Shown here one piece after another: positions 43,926-53,253 of a stretch of 64,000 nt of DNA. Under the pieces are notes generated by a model, which was not told the DNA's origin, searched no databases, and was given only the letters and a program-made list of their open reading frames with translations. Source of the DNA: Amycolatopsis thermoflava N1165 (GTDB taxonomy: Bacteria; Actinomycetota; Actinomycetes; Mycobacteriales; Pseudonocardiaceae); assembly GCF_000473265.1 (NCBI RefSeq), contig NZ_KI421511.1:1973731-2037730 (forward strand). The letters run 5' to 3'. The position numbers and the translations under genes were made by a program. The stretch's first letter is position 1, and each line of letters begins with the position of its first letter.

Positions 43926-45681
43926 CGCGGTGCCCCTTCATGAGTAGCCGGGCGAGGCCGACGAATACGGCGGTGATGACGATCTGGACGGTGGCGAGGG
44001 CGGCGACCGAGCCGGTGTTGCCCTGCACCCAGAGTTCGAGCATGGTCGTGCCGATGACGTTGGAGTCGGCCGAGGCGAGGAACACCGCGGGCGAGTACTC
44101 CTTGAGCATCGTGACGAAGGTGAGGATCATCGCGCCGGCGAACGCCGGGGTGAGCAGCTTGCCGAGGACTCGGGTGAAGGTGCGCACCCAGTCCGCGCCG
44201 GACACGCGGGCGGCGTTGTCGAGTTCCTGCCCGATCTGCATCACTGATGGCGCGATCGAGCCGAACCCGGACGGCAGCGCCCGCAGCCCGAAGCCGACGA
44301 CCAGCGCGGCGAGCGTGCCCTGGACGAGTCCGCCCATCCCGAACGGCAGGTAGGCGAAGGCCCAGAACAGCCCGATGCCGATGATGATGCCGGGGATGGC
44401 CTGCGGCGCCAGCGCGAGGTACTCGGCCAGCCGCCGGAACCGGAAGGTGGACCGTTTGGACACCAGCACCGCCAGCGTGGCGACGAAGCTGACCACGACC
44501 GCGCCGACCGCGGCGACGATCAGGCTGTTCACAATGGACTGGACGTAGGCGGCGAATCCGAACACCCGCTCGTAGTTCGCGGTCGTCGCCGTCTGCAACG
44601 GGTTCTGCAGCGGCGTGAAGACCCGGGTGAAGGACCGGAACACCAGCCCGCCGATCGGCAGCAGCGCGCCGAACACCACGTAGACGCTGATGGCGGCGAC
44701 GCCGATCCACTTGATCCAGCCCAGTTCGAGCCGCCGGGGCCGGGTGGCCTTGCCGCGCACCGAGACGAACCGCTGCGCCTCCTTCAGCAGCTTCGCCTGC
44801 ACCGCGACCAGGCCCACGGTCACCAGCAGGATCAGCACCGAGGCCGCGCCGAGCACCCCGTAGTCGGGATTGATCGACTGGAGGCCGTTGGTGTAGAGGA
44901 AGGTCGAGAACACCTTGATGCCCACGGGCTGCCCGTAGAGCAGCGGCACGCTCAGCGTCTCCACCGACATGCTGAACACCAGGATGGAGCTGTACACCAT
45001 CGGCGGGCGCAGCATCGGGATGACGACGGAGAACAGGATCCGCAGGGGTTTGGCGCCGCAGACCTGCGCGGCGCTTTCCAATGAGGCGTCGGCCTTGCCC
45101 AGCGCGTTGGCGCAGAACACGTAGGCGATCGGGGCGAGCGCCACCGCCTCGGTGATGGCCATGCCGGGGATCGAGTACAGGTTCCACGGCACGGTGCCGA
45201 TCCACTGGCGGACCTGGGTGCTCACGAACCCGGCCGGGCCGTAGAGCGTGATCCAGCCGAAGCCCAGGATCAGCGAGGAGATGAAGAACGGCCACTGCAT
45301 CGCCGCGGCGAACCCGCGCCCGAAGGGCAGCCTGGTGCGGACCACCAGCACCGCCATCGGCACCGCGATGAGCAGCGTCAGCACGGTGGTGAGTACTGCG
45401 AACATCAGCGTGTTCAGCACCACCGTGCCGAACCCGGCCTCGGTGAACAGCCGGACGTAGTTGGCGGGGGTGAAGATCCCGCCGGCCTCGTAGAGCGGGC
45501 GGTCCAGGACGGACTGGATCAGGGTCGGCACCACCGGGGCGAGCACCAGCAGGGCGAGCAGGGCCAGCACCGCGTACTGCACCCACAGTTCGCGGCGCGC
45601 GCCGAGCAGGCGGCGGTACCGCGGGGCGGGCGGTCCGGGCCGCGGCGGGGCCGCCCGGTCCGGTTCGGTCAGGGTCGTCAT
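43918..45681 (-). CDS. ABC transporter permease, two fused membrane domains (FbpB type)
   Basis: A 587-residue membrane protein with about 12 hydrophobic helices in two halves, the arrangement of FbpB-like iron and of 2-aminoethylphosphonate permeases. Each half has a coupling EAA-type loop, the first around ESAAQVCGAKPLRILFSVV and the second around DNAARVSGADWVRTFTRVL. The N-terminal cytoplasmic part is proline-rich (RAAPPRPGPPAPRYRR). ATG 45681 starts 30 bases after the binding-protein stop at 45711. Confidence 0.9.
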   Translation of the reverse strand: MTTLTEPDRAAPPRPGPPAPRYRRLLGARRELWVQYAVLALLALLVLAPVVPTLIQSVLDRPLYEAGGIFTPANYVRLFTEAGFGTVVLNTLMFAVLTTVLTLLIAVPMAVLVVRTRLPFGRGFAAAMQWPFFISSLILGFGWITLYGPAGFVSTQVRQWIGTVPWNLYSIPGMAITEAVALAPIAYVFCANALGKADASLESAAQVCGAKPLRILFSVVIPMLRPPMVYSSILVFSMSVETLSVPLLYGQPVGIKVFSTFLYTNGLQSINPDYGVLGAASVLILLVTVGLVAVQAKLLKEAQRFVSVRGKATRPRRLELGWIKWIGVAAISVYVVFGALLPIGGLVFRSFTRVFTPLQNPLQTATTANYERVFGFAAYVQSIVNSLIVAAVGAVVVSFVATLAVLVSKRSTFRFRRLAEYLALAPQAIPGIIIGIGLFWAFAYLPFGMGGLVQGTLAALVVGFGLRALPSGFGSIAPSVMQIGQELDNAARVSGADWVRTFTRVLGKLLTPAFAGAMILTFVTMLKEYSPAVFLASADSNVIGTTMLELWVQGNTGSVAALATVQIVITAVFVGLARLLMKGHRDA

Positions 45682-45710
45682 GTCGCGTGGTCTCCGATTC
45701 CTCGTGCGGG

Positions 45711-46880
45711 TCAGCGACCCAGCAGCCCGTCCCAGCGGCCGACGAACTCCTCGACCTCCTGCTCCGGGGTCAGCTCGTACTTCGCGACGATCACGTTCTG
45801 CTGCCCGACCTGGTCCACGACCTCCTGGTAGGTGCGCAGACCCGGCGCGGCGGTGACGTCGGGCCGGTAGGAGGTCAGGCCGCCCTCGGCGACCGCGCGC
45901 TGGCCCTCCTGGGAGAGCACGAAGTCCAGGAACAGCTTGGCGGTGTTGCTGTGCGGCGCCTTCGGGGTGATGCCGATGCCGCGCGGCAGGACGACGGTGC
46001 CGTCCTTGGGGAAGGCCACCTGGAACAACCCGCCGCTGTCCTCGACGACCGGGTAGGCCGGGGCGCCGGAGATGAAGAACCCGGCGAGGTACTCACCGGC
46101 GAGGATCTTCTCGGTCTGGGTGCCCGACGACGTCTCCGGCCGGGCCATCGGCAGCAGCGTCTCCAGGTCCTGCCACGCCGTCGGCACGCTCTCGGTGAAG
46201 GTGTGCGAGACGGTGAACCCGAAGGCGCCGTTGACGTCCCGGGTGGTGATCTTGTCCTGGAACTTGGCCGGGTCCTGGCGCACCATGGCGGCCAGGTCGG
46301 ACAGGCTGGTGGGCGCGCGGTCCAGCAGGGAGGTGTTGTAGGCGATCGTCATCGGATCGGTCGCCATCGTGTACACGTTCGGCATGAGCTGGGCGAAGTC
46401 GGTGAGCTTCGGCAGTTCCGGCGAGGTGTAGTCCAGCAGCCGGCCCGGCTGGGACGCGTACTCCGCCCAGGCCTGGGCGGCGTTGGACACCAGGACGTCG
46501 GCGGGCGAGCCGCCGGTCGCCTGCTCGCTGAGCACGCGCTGGAAGACCTCGTCGCTGTCCAGGTTGTTGGCCTGGATGTTGGTGATCCACGGGTACTTCT
46601 TCTGGAAGTCCCGGAAGACCGGGGCCCAGTTCTCCTGGTCGGTGTTGGAGTAGATGGTGAGCGTGTCGCCCTCCGCCTTGGAACCCTGGATGATCTGCGA
46701 GTAGTCCGCCGGGTAGTAGGCCGGGACCTGCTCGACGGCGATCGGGTTCTCCGCCGCCTGCTCCCCCGTGCTGCCGCCCCCGCACGCGGCGGCGCCGAGC
46801 ACGACCGCCGCACCGACGGCCACCAGGGCCTTGGCCCTGTTTCCCACGCGTGTGCCGGTCACTGCCGACGTTCTGGTCAT
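45711..46880 (-). CDS. ABC transporter substrate-binding lipoprotein (AfuA/PotD type)
   Basis: A 389-residue extracellular binding protein. The signal peptide ends VVLGAAAC, giving a lipobox with the cysteine near residue 32. The body begins GDTLTIYSNTDQENWAPVFR, as in Fe(III), phosphonate or spermidine binders, with later PADVLVSNAAQAWAEY. ATG 46880 is used because GAGGAGCTTCGG precedes it. The promoter holds one of the two GGTTATAACC operators. As the transporter of this cluster it probably binds a carboxylate or an acid-sugar, not iron, but this is inference. Confidence 0.88.
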   Translation of the reverse strand: MTRTSAVTGTRVGNRAKALVAVGAAVVLGAAACGGGSTGEQAAENPIAVEQVPAYYPADYSQIIQGSKAEGDTLTIYSNTDQENWAPVFRDFQKKYPWITNIQANNLDSDEVFQRVLSEQATGGSPADVLVSNAAQAWAEYASQPGRLLDYTSPELPKLTDFAQLMPNVYTMATDPMTIAYNTSLLDRAPTSLSDLAAMVRQDPAKFQDKITTRDVNGAFGFTVSHTFTESVPTAWQDLETLLPMARPETSSGTQTEKILAGEYLAGFFISGAPAYPVVEDSGGLFQVAFPKDGTVVLPRGIGITPKAPHSNTAKLFLDFVLSQEGQRAVAEGGLTSYRPDVTAAPGLRTYQEVVDQVGQQNVIVAKYELTPEQEVEEFVGRWDGLLGR

Positions 46881-46930
46881 CCGAAGCTCCTCGAAGCGAT
46901 AGCGACACTGCTGTCGCGACAGACTCTGAA

Positions 46931-46940
46931 GGTTATAACC
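46931..46940. promoter_or_regulatory. GGTTATAACC palindrome, GntR operator copy 1
   Basis: A perfect 10-bp palindrome with flanking GTAGG on the minus strand, 50 bases before the binding-protein start. It shares 13 bases (GTAGGTTATAACC, on opposite strands) with the copy at 47012-47021, so the two are inverted relative to each other. Confidence 0.65.
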
Positions 46941-47011
46941 TACAACCGTCAAGTCCCAATCTGGCCAAGCGGAGGAAAACGGCCTGCTGTCCGCGCGCGG
47001 AGGGTGTGGTA

Positions 47012-47021
47012 GGTTATAACC
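47012..47021. promoter_or_regulatory. GGTTATAACC palindrome, GntR operator copy 2
   Basis: The second perfect GGTTATAACC lies 16 bases before the GntR start at 47038, overlapping its leader. Two identical sites about 80 bp apart in a divergent promoter point to a GntR dimer pair that represses both directions. Confidence 0.65.
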
Positions 47022-47037
47022 GTCGAAAGGGGGCGCC

Positions 47038-47730
47038 GTGGCGGAGCCGGCTGAGCTGTACGCGACGAAGAGCGATTACGCGTACATGGTCCTGCGCGAG
47101 AAGATCCTGTCCGGGGAGTTCGAACCGGGCGCGGTCCTCAACCAGGCCACCCTCGCGCGCACGATCGGCATCAGCACCACCCCACTGCGGGAGGCGTTGC
47201 GCCGGCTGAAGTCCGAGGGCCTGGTCGACCTGGGCGCGCACAAGGACGCGAAGGTCACCGAGCTCTCCGGCGAAGAGGCCCGTGACCTGCTGGAGATGCG
47301 CCGGTCGCTGGACCCGCTCGCGGTCGCGCTGGCGGCCGAGCGCCGGACCCGCACCGACATCCAGAACATCCGCGAGGCGGTGCGCGGCGTCGAGCCGCTG
47401 CGGTCCAACCCCGGTTACGTCGACCTGATCGCGCACCGGCGCTTCCACGTCGCGCTCTACACGGCCTCGCACAACGAGCTGCTGATCCAGACGCTGGACA
47501 GCCTGTGGGACAAGGCCGACCGGTACCGGCGGCTCGGCCTGCAGGTCGAGCGCAGCCAGGAGGAGCGCGACCAGAAGCACGCCGAGCACCTCGGCCTGGT
47601 CGACGCCATCGTCGCCGGCGACGCCGAGGCCGCGTCGACGATCATGCTCCAGCACATCGACACCAGCCTCGGCGCGAAGGCCGCGTCCCGGCTCGGCGTC
47701 TCCCCCGCCGCCACCCCGCGCGGCGTCTGA
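47038..47730 (+). CDS. GntR family regulator with FCD domain
   Basis: A 230-residue FadR-subfamily regulator. The winged helix (about residues 12-75) contains LARTIGISTTPLREALRRLK, and the FCD domain has the metal-binding His in HRRFHVALYTASHN and in EHLGLVDAI. FCD regulators usually bind small carboxylates. GTG 47038 follows AAAGGGGG. It is divergent from the transporter arm and first in the rightward arm, with matching palindromes on both sides, so it is the likely local regulator of the cluster. Confidence 0.9.
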   Translation: MAEPAELYATKSDYAYMVLREKILSGEFEPGAVLNQATLARTIGISTTPLREALRRLKSEGLVDLGAHKDAKVTELSGEEARDLLEMRRSLDPLAVALAAERRTRTDIQNIREAVRGVEPLRSNPGYVDLIAHRRFHVALYTASHNELLIQTLDSLWDKADRYRRLGLQVERSQEERDQKHAEHLGLVDAIVAGDAEAASTIMLQHIDTSLGAKAASRLGVSPAATPRGV

Positions 47731-47747
47731 GGAGTGACCGCCGACCG

Positions 47748-48932
47748 ATGAGCCCGCGTTCTTCCCGCGCGGCGCTCGCGGCGCTGCTCGCCTGCACGGT
47801 CTTCAGCCAGACCGGCCTCAACCTCGCCCGGCCGCTGATCTCCTACCGCGCGATCGCGCTGGGCGGCGACGGTTTCGCGATCGGGCTGATCACCGCCGCG
47901 TACGCGGTGCTGTCCCTGACCGTCGCGTTGCCGCTGGGCCGCTACACCGACCGCACCGGCCGCACCGGCGCCGTTCTGCTCGCCGGCGCCGCGCTGCTGG
48001 CCGCCGCGCCGGTCCTGCTGGCGCTGTCGACGTCGCTGGTCCTGGTCGGCGCCGCCGCCGCGGCGCTCGGTTTCGGGCACATCGTCTTCATGGTCGGCGC
48101 GCAAGGTTACGTCGCCAGGGCCTCCGGTGACTCCACTTTGGACCGTCACTTCGGACTGTTCACCGCCGCGGTGGCCGCCGGGCAGATGTTCGGGCCGCTG
48201 GGCAGCGGGCTGGTGCTAGGCGGGGCGACCGGTCCGGAACTCCTGCGCCCGGCGGCCACCGCCGCCTTCGTCGCGGCCGGGTGTGCCGCGGCGGCGCTGC
48301 CCGCCGCGGTGTGGCTCAGCCGGGCCCGGACCGCCGCCGCGCCGGAGCGGCGCGACGCGCCCAGCGCGTTCACGATGATCCGCAGCCGCGGCATGGTCGC
48401 CGGCCTGTTCGTCAGCCTCGCGCTGCTCAGCGCGGTCGACCTGCTCACCGCCTACCTGCCGCTGATCGCCGAGGAACGCGCGATCCCGCCGTCCGTCGTC
48501 GGTCTACTGCTGGCACTGCGGTCGGCGGCCTCCATCCTGTCCCGGCTGAGCCTCGGCGCGCTGGTGGCCCGCTGGAGCCGCCGCGCCCTGGTCACCACGA
48601 GCGCGGCGGGCGCGGGCCTGGCCCTCGCGGTCGTGGCGGCGCCCGGGACCGGCGCGCTGGTCATGGCGTTCGCCCTGGTGGCGGGCGGGTTCCTGCTCGG
48701 CATCGGCCAGCCGCTGACGATGACCACGGTGGTGAAGTCGGTGCCCGGTCACGCTCGCGGAGCCGCGCTGGCGCTGCGCCTGTGGGCGAACCGGCTCGGC
48801 CAGGTGGCGATGCCGTCCGCGGCCGGTCTCGTCGCCGGCGCGCTCGGCGCCACCGGCGCGTTGTGGCTCGCCACGGGCGTTCTCGCCGCGGCCGCGGCCT
48901 CCACGCGGGCGACACCGGGCGAGCAGTCCTGA
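47748..48932 (+). CDS. MFS transporter
   Basis: A 394-residue membrane protein with 12 hydrophobic segments, of the major facilitator superfamily (loop motif GRYTDRTGR after segment 2). It follows the GntR gene by 17 bases and is in its operon. Short soluble loops and a length near 400 fit small-solute carriers. Its cargo is unknown; a carboxylate is plausible from the context. Confidence 0.85.
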   Translation: MSPRSSRAALAALLACTVFSQTGLNLARPLISYRAIALGGDGFAIGLITAAYAVLSLTVALPLGRYTDRTGRTGAVLLAGAALLAAAPVLLALSTSLVLVGAAAAALGFGHIVFMVGAQGYVARASGDSTLDRHFGLFTAAVAAGQMFGPLGSGLVLGGATGPELLRPAATAAFVAAGCAAAALPAAVWLSRARTAAAPERRDAPSAFTMIRSRGMVAGLFVSLALLSAVDLLTAYLPLIAEERAIPPSVVGLLLALRSAASILSRLSLGALVARWSRRALVTTSAAGAGLALAVVAAPGTGALVMAFALVAGGFLLGIGQPLTMTTVVKSVPGHARGAALALRLWANRLGQVAMPSAAGLVAGALGATGALWLATGVLAAAAASTRATPGEQS

Positions 48933-48952
48933 TCATTCTTGGTACATCACTC

Positions 48953-48981
48953 TTGTAAAAAACCAGACCGCGCTCTAGGGT
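48953..48981 (+). promoter_or_regulatory. Candidate sigma-70-type promoter
   Basis: TTGTAA, 17 bases, TAGGGT lie 61-90 bases before the dehydrogenase start. The stretch is AT-rich against its surroundings (TTGTAAAAAACC). The MFS gene ends 20 bases upstream, so this would start the 49043-54468 operon separately. Confidence 0.4.
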
Positions 48982-49042
48982 TCCGTCAGACGCCCCGCCT
49001 GACGCGGCGAATTCCCACTCACCCCTGGAAAGGACGCGACAC

Positions 49043-50119
49043 GTGCAGATCCTGGTGCTGCCCGGGGACGGCATCGGCCCCGAAATCACGGCGGCCACCC
49101 TGGACGTCCTCTCGGCCGCCGACCGGCTGCTCGGGCTCGGCCTGGAGTTCGAGACCCGCGACATCGGCCTGAAATCGCTGGCCGACCGGGGCACCACCCT
49201 CCCCGCCGAGGTCATGGAGCGCATTCCCCAGGTCGACGGCGTCCTCCTCGGCCCCGTGTCGCACTACAACTACCCGTCCCGCGCCGAGGGCGGCATCAAC
49301 CCCTCGGCCGAGCTGCGGACGGTGTTCGAACTGTTCGCCAACGTGCGGCCGTGCCGCTCGCACGCGGACCTGTCGATCCTGCGGCACCCGATGGACCTGG
49401 TGATCGTCCGCGAGAACACCGAGGGCTTCTACTCCGACCGCAACATGCACGCCGGCAGCGGCGAGTTCATGCCCGATCCGGACCTCGCCATCTCGCTGCG
49501 CAAGATCACCGCGAAGGCGTCCGAGCGCGTAGCGCGCGCGGCGTTCGAGCTGGCCCGCGGCCGCCGCGGCAAGGTCACCGCGGTGCACAAGGCCAACGTC
49601 GTCAAGCTGTCCGACGGGCTGTTCCTGCGCGAGGTCCGCAAGGTCGCGGCCGACTACCCCGACGTGGAAGTCGAGGAGCTGATCGTCGACGCCGCGGCGG
49701 CCCTGCTCATCCGGCGGCCGCACACGTTCGACGTCATCGTCACCACCAACATGTTCGGCGACATCCTGTCCGACGAGGCCTCGGAGCTGTCCGGCAGCCT
49801 CGGCCTCGGCGGGTCGGTCAACGCCGGGCACGACATCTGCGTGGCCCAGGCGCAGCACGGGTCCGCCCCGGACATCGCCGGGCAGGGCGTGGCCAACCCG
49901 ACGTCGCTGATCCGGTCCGCGGCGATGCTGCTCGACTGGCTGGGCCGCCGCCACGCCGAACCGCGGCTGGTCAAGGCTGCCGAGCTGGTGGACGCGGCCG
50001 TCGACAACGTGCTCGCCGACCCCGCCACCCGGACCCGCGACATCGGCGGCACCCTCGGCACGGCCGAGTTCGCCGCGGCCGTGAAGTCCACTCTGGACAA
50101 GACTGGAGTCCCGTCCTGA
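49043..50119 (+). CDS. Isocitrate/isopropylmalate dehydrogenase family protein
   Basis: A 358-residue paralogue of the 41679-42767 enzyme. It has LPGDGIGPEITAATL, LFANVRPCRSH, VIVRENTEGFYSDRN, VHKANVVKLSDG and TNMFGDILSDEASELSGSLG. The substrate loop here is NPSAELRTVFELF, differing from NPSGTIRKHFQLY in the other copy, so the two probably use different stereoisomers or chain lengths. The GTG start at 49043 follows GGAAAGG. Its stop overlaps the aldehyde dehydrogenase start (TGATG). Confidence 0.88.
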   Translation: MQILVLPGDGIGPEITAATLDVLSAADRLLGLGLEFETRDIGLKSLADRGTTLPAEVMERIPQVDGVLLGPVSHYNYPSRAEGGINPSAELRTVFELFANVRPCRSHADLSILRHPMDLVIVRENTEGFYSDRNMHAGSGEFMPDPDLAISLRKITAKASERVARAAFELARGRRGKVTAVHKANVVKLSDGLFLREVRKVAADYPDVEVEELIVDAAAALLIRRPHTFDVIVTTNMFGDILSDEASELSGSLGLGGSVNAGHDICVAQAQHGSAPDIAGQGVANPTSLIRSAAMLLDWLGRRHAEPRLVKAAELVDAAVDNVLADPATRTRDIGGTLGTAEFAAAVKSTLDKTGVPS

Positions 50120-51492
50120 TGATCGTTTCGACCGACCCGGCCACCGGCGCCGAACTGGCCCGATTCACCCCGCACACCGCGGCGGAGGTGGACGCCGCCC
50201 TCGACCGAGCCGTCGCCGCTCAGCGCGAGTGGCGCGTGCGCCCGATCACCGAGCGCGTCGAACTCCTGCGCGCGATCGCCCGGGTATTGCGCGACGGCAA
50301 GGAGAAGTACGCCCGGCTCATCACCGCCGAGATGGGCAAGCCGGTCACCGAGGCCGAAGCCGAGATCGAAAAGTGCGCGGTCACCTGCGAGCACTACGCC
50401 GAGCACGCGCCGGACTACCTCGCCGACCGGTCGGTCGCCTCGAACGCCACCGAGTCCGCGGTCGTGTACGACCCGCTCGGTGTGGTCCTCGCGGTCATGC
50501 CGTGGAACTACCCGTTCTGGCAGTTCTTCCGGTTCGCCGCGCCCGCGCTCGCGGCCGGCAACGGCGCGATCCTGAAGCACGCCAACAACGTGCCGCAGTG
50601 CGCGCTCGCCGTGGAAGAGGTGGTGCGCGAAGCCGGCGCGCCCGACGGCCTGTTCCGGACCCTGCTGGCCGAGGTGCCCGTAGTGGCCGACCTGATCGCC
50701 GACGACCGCATCGCCGCGGTGACGCTCACCGGGTCCACGGAGGTCGGCGCGATCGTGGCCGCCCAGGCGGGCGCGGCGCTCAAGAAGCAGGTGCTGGAGC
50801 TCGGCGGGTCCGACCCGTTCATCGTGCTCGCCGACGCCGACCTCGCCGCCGCGGCCGCCACCGCGGTGCGGGCCCGGTTCATCAACAACGGGCAGAGCTG
50901 CGTCAACGGCAAGCGATTCCTGGTCGAGGACGCGGTCGCGGACGAGTTCGCCGAGGCGTTCACCGCGGCGGCCGCGGCGCTGCGCGTCGGCGATCCCGCC
51001 GATCCCGCCACCGAGATCGGCCCGATGGCCCGCGCCAACCTGCGGGACGCCCTGCACGACCAGGTGCAACGGACAGTCCAGGCGGGAGCGACCGTGCGCA
51101 CCGGCGGCGCACCGGTCGACGGGCCCGGGTTCTTCTACCAGCCCACCGTCCTCGACCACGTCCGGCCGGGCATGGCGGCCTTCGCGGAGGAGACTTTCGG
51201 CCCGGTGGCCGCGATCGTCCGCGTGCGCGACGCCGAAGAAGCGCTCACCCTGGCCAACCAGACCGAATTCGGGCTCGGCGCCGCGCTGTGGACCCGCGAC
51301 CTCGACCGGGCCCGGGAGTTCGCCCGGCGCATCGACGCCGGCGCGGTGTTCGTCAACGGCCTCGTCGCCTCCGACGCCCGCCTGCCCTTCGGCGGCATCA
51401 AGAAGTCCGGCTACGGCCGGGAACTCGGCGCGGAGGGCATCCGCGAGTTCGTCAACGTCAAGACCCTGTGGATCGGACCGGTGAAACCATGA
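50119..51492 (+). CDS. NAD(P)-dependent semialdehyde dehydrogenase (GabD-like)
   Basis: A 457-residue aldehyde dehydrogenase of the succinate-semialdehyde type. VMPWNYPFWQFFRF, LTGSTEVGAIV, ELGGSDPFIVL and the catalytic cysteine in NNGQSCVNGKRF are all present, with AETTFGPV as AEETFGPVAAI. In this operon it would oxidise the aldehyde left when the IDH-like enzyme decarboxylates its product. The ATG overlaps the preceding stop by one base, and its end overlaps the cupin gene. Confidence 0.9.
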   Translation: MIVSTDPATGAELARFTPHTAAEVDAALDRAVAAQREWRVRPITERVELLRAIARVLRDGKEKYARLITAEMGKPVTEAEAEIEKCAVTCEHYAEHAPDYLADRSVASNATESAVVYDPLGVVLAVMPWNYPFWQFFRFAAPALAAGNGAILKHANNVPQCALAVEEVVREAGAPDGLFRTLLAEVPVVADLIADDRIAAVTLTGSTEVGAIVAAQAGAALKKQVLELGGSDPFIVLADADLAAAAATAVRARFINNGQSCVNGKRFLVEDAVADEFAEAFTAAAAALRVGDPADPATEIGPMARANLRDALHDQVQRTVQAGATVRTGGAPVDGPGFFYQPTVLDHVRPGMAAFAEETFGPVAAIVRVRDAEEALTLANQTEFGLGAALWTRDLDRAREFARRIDAGAVFVNGLVASDARLPFGGIKKSGYGRELGAEGIREFVNVKTLWIGPVKP

Positions 51493-51911
51493 CCAGCCAG
51501 GACAGTTCCTTCCCGCCCGCCGTCCTGCGCCCCGCGGAGCTGCACGCGTTCTCCCGCGGCGGCGGCGCGAGCACGATCCCGCTGGTCACCACCGCCCGCG
51601 GCGCGCAGGTGTTCCTCAACGGGCAGACCCTGTTCGAGGGCGGCGCGGGCATCCCGCTGCACACGCACAACTGCCCGGAGAGCGTGGTGATCCTGGACGG
51701 CGATGCCATCGTCGAGATCGACGGCGTCGAGCACCACCTCACCCGGTTCGACACCACCTACGTCCCGGCCGGGATGCCCCACCGGTTCCGCAACGCCTCC
51801 GCCACCGCGCCGATGCGCATCCTGTGGACCTACGCCTCGGTCGACGCCACCCGCACGCTGGTCGAGACCGGCGTGACCACCCGCGTGGACGCCGAGCACC
51901 GCACTTCCTGA
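51489..51911 (+). CDS. Cupin domain protein
   Basis: A 140-residue single-domain cupin. Metal-binding motif 1 is IPLHTHNCPESVVILDG (two His, Glu), and motif 2 ends with VPAGMPHRFRNAS. This layout fits a small dioxygenase, isomerase or sugar-acid binding protein. ATG overlaps the dehydrogenase stop (ATGA). No substrate can be read from the sequence. Confidence 0.82.
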   Translation: MTSQDSSFPPAVLRPAELHAFSRGGGASTIPLVTTARGAQVFLNGQTLFEGGAGIPLHTHNCPESVVILDGDAIVEIDGVEHHLTRFDTTYVPAGMPHRFRNASATAPMRILWTYASVDATRTLVETGVTTRVDAEHRTS

Positions 51912-51944
51912 AACTCCCCTCCCCTCGCCCATGGAGAAGCAACG

Positions 51945-53240
51945 ATGCTTGCCGTCCTCGGCTTCCTCACCCTCGGCACCTTCATGGTGCTGGTCATGCG
52001 GAAGTACGCGACCGCGTTCGTCGCGATCATCGCCGCGCCCGTCCTGTTCGCGATCGTCGCCGGACGCGGCGCCGACCTCGGCGACATGGCCGTGGACGGC
52101 ATCGAGACCGTCGCGCCGACCGCGGTCCTGCTGCTGTTCGCGGTGCTCTACTTCGGCGTCATGATGGACGCCAAGCTGTTCGACCCGGTCTGCCACGGCA
52201 TCATCCGGCTCTCCAAGGGCGATCCGGTGCGGATCTGCGTGGGGACCGCGGTGCTGTCGCTGCTGGTCGCGCTGGACGGCGACGGCACCACCAGCTACAT
52301 GATCATCTGCTCGGCGTTCCTGCCGATCTACCGCCGGATCGGGATGAACCCGCTGGTGATCGCCGCGATCGCGACCATGAGCCTCGGCGCGATCTCCGGG
52401 TCCACCCCGTGGGGCGGCGCCGCCACCCGCGCCATCTCGGTGCTCCACCTCGACGCCGCCACCTACTTCGTCCCGCTCATCCCGACCCTGCTCCTCACCT
52501 CCGCGCTGATCGTCGTGATCGCCTACTTCCTCGGCCGCGGCCAGCGCAAGCGGATCGACGAGAACGTGCTCGCCGACGTCGCCGCCGAACTGGCCGGGCA
52601 GGAGCGCGACCGGTCGGCGCTGCGGAACTGGCGGCTGTGGGTCAACGCCGGCCTCACCGTGCTGCTGCTCGTGCTCCTGGTCGCCGGGGTGGCCCCGCTG
52701 GTCACGTTGTTCATGGCCGGGTTCGTGATCGCGCTGCTGGTCAACCACCCCCGGCTCGCCGAGCAGGGCGAGGTCGTCAAGCGGCACGCCGCCTCCGCCG
52801 TGCCGGTGGTCATGCTCGTGCTCGGCGCCGGGATCTTCACCGGCATCCTGTCCGAGACCGGCATGGTCGACGCGATGGCCAAGGCGCTGCTCGGCGGCGT
52901 CCCGGACGGCCTCGGCAACCTGATCCCGCTGTTCACCGCGCTCATCGGGCTGCCGTTGAGCTTCTTCATGTCCAACGACGCCTACTTCTTCGGTGTCCTG
53001 CCGGTGCTGGCCGAATCCGCGAGCCACTACGGCATCGCGCCCTACGAGATCGCCCGCGCCGGGGTCGCCGGCCAGATGCTGCACTCGATCGGGCCGGCGT
53101 CGGCGCCGCTGTGGGTGCTGCTCGGGCTGGTCAAAAAGGACCTCGGCGAGTTCCAGCGGTTCGCCCTGCTCCGGGTGACGGTCGCGTCGCTGGGCATGAT
53201 CGCGTTCACGGTCGCCACCGGGGCGATCACCCTCACCTGA
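51945..53240 (+). CDS. CitMHS family citrate:cation symporter
   Basis: A 431-residue membrane transporter with about 12 segments. The family hallmark LDGDGTTSYMIICSAFLPIY is present near residue 110, together with SLGAISGSTPWGGAATR and LSFFMSNDAYFFGVLPVL. CitMHS proteins import citrate (or closely related tricarboxylates) bound to divalent metal ions with protons. Finding it in one operon with aconitase- and isocitrate-type genes in the same cluster strongly suggests that a citrate-like acid enters the cell here. Confidence 0.9.
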   Translation: MLAVLGFLTLGTFMVLVMRKYATAFVAIIAAPVLFAIVAGRGADLGDMAVDGIETVAPTAVLLLFAVLYFGVMMDAKLFDPVCHGIIRLSKGDPVRICVGTAVLSLLVALDGDGTTSYMIICSAFLPIYRRIGMNPLVIAAIATMSLGAISGSTPWGGAATRAISVLHLDAATYFVPLIPTLLLTSALIVVIAYFLGRGQRKRIDENVLADVAAELAGQERDRSALRNWRLWVNAGLTVLLLVLLVAGVAPLVTLFMAGFVIALLVNHPRLAEQGEVVKRHAASAVPVVMLVLGAGIFTGILSETGMVDAMAKALLGGVPDGLGNLIPLFTALIGLPLSFFMSNDAYFFGVLPVLAESASHYGIAPYEIARAGVAGQMLHSIGPASAPLWVLLGLVKKDLGEFQRFALLRVTVASLGMIAFTVATGAITLT

Positions 53241-53253
53241 AAGGAGACCGCGC

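Noticed and set aside
42798-46880. Ferric iron importer
   Set aside because: The ABC genes resemble FbpABC, but similar systems carry phosphonates, polyamines or sugar phosphates, and the operon contains only carboxylate enzymes. Iron was not taken as the substrate.
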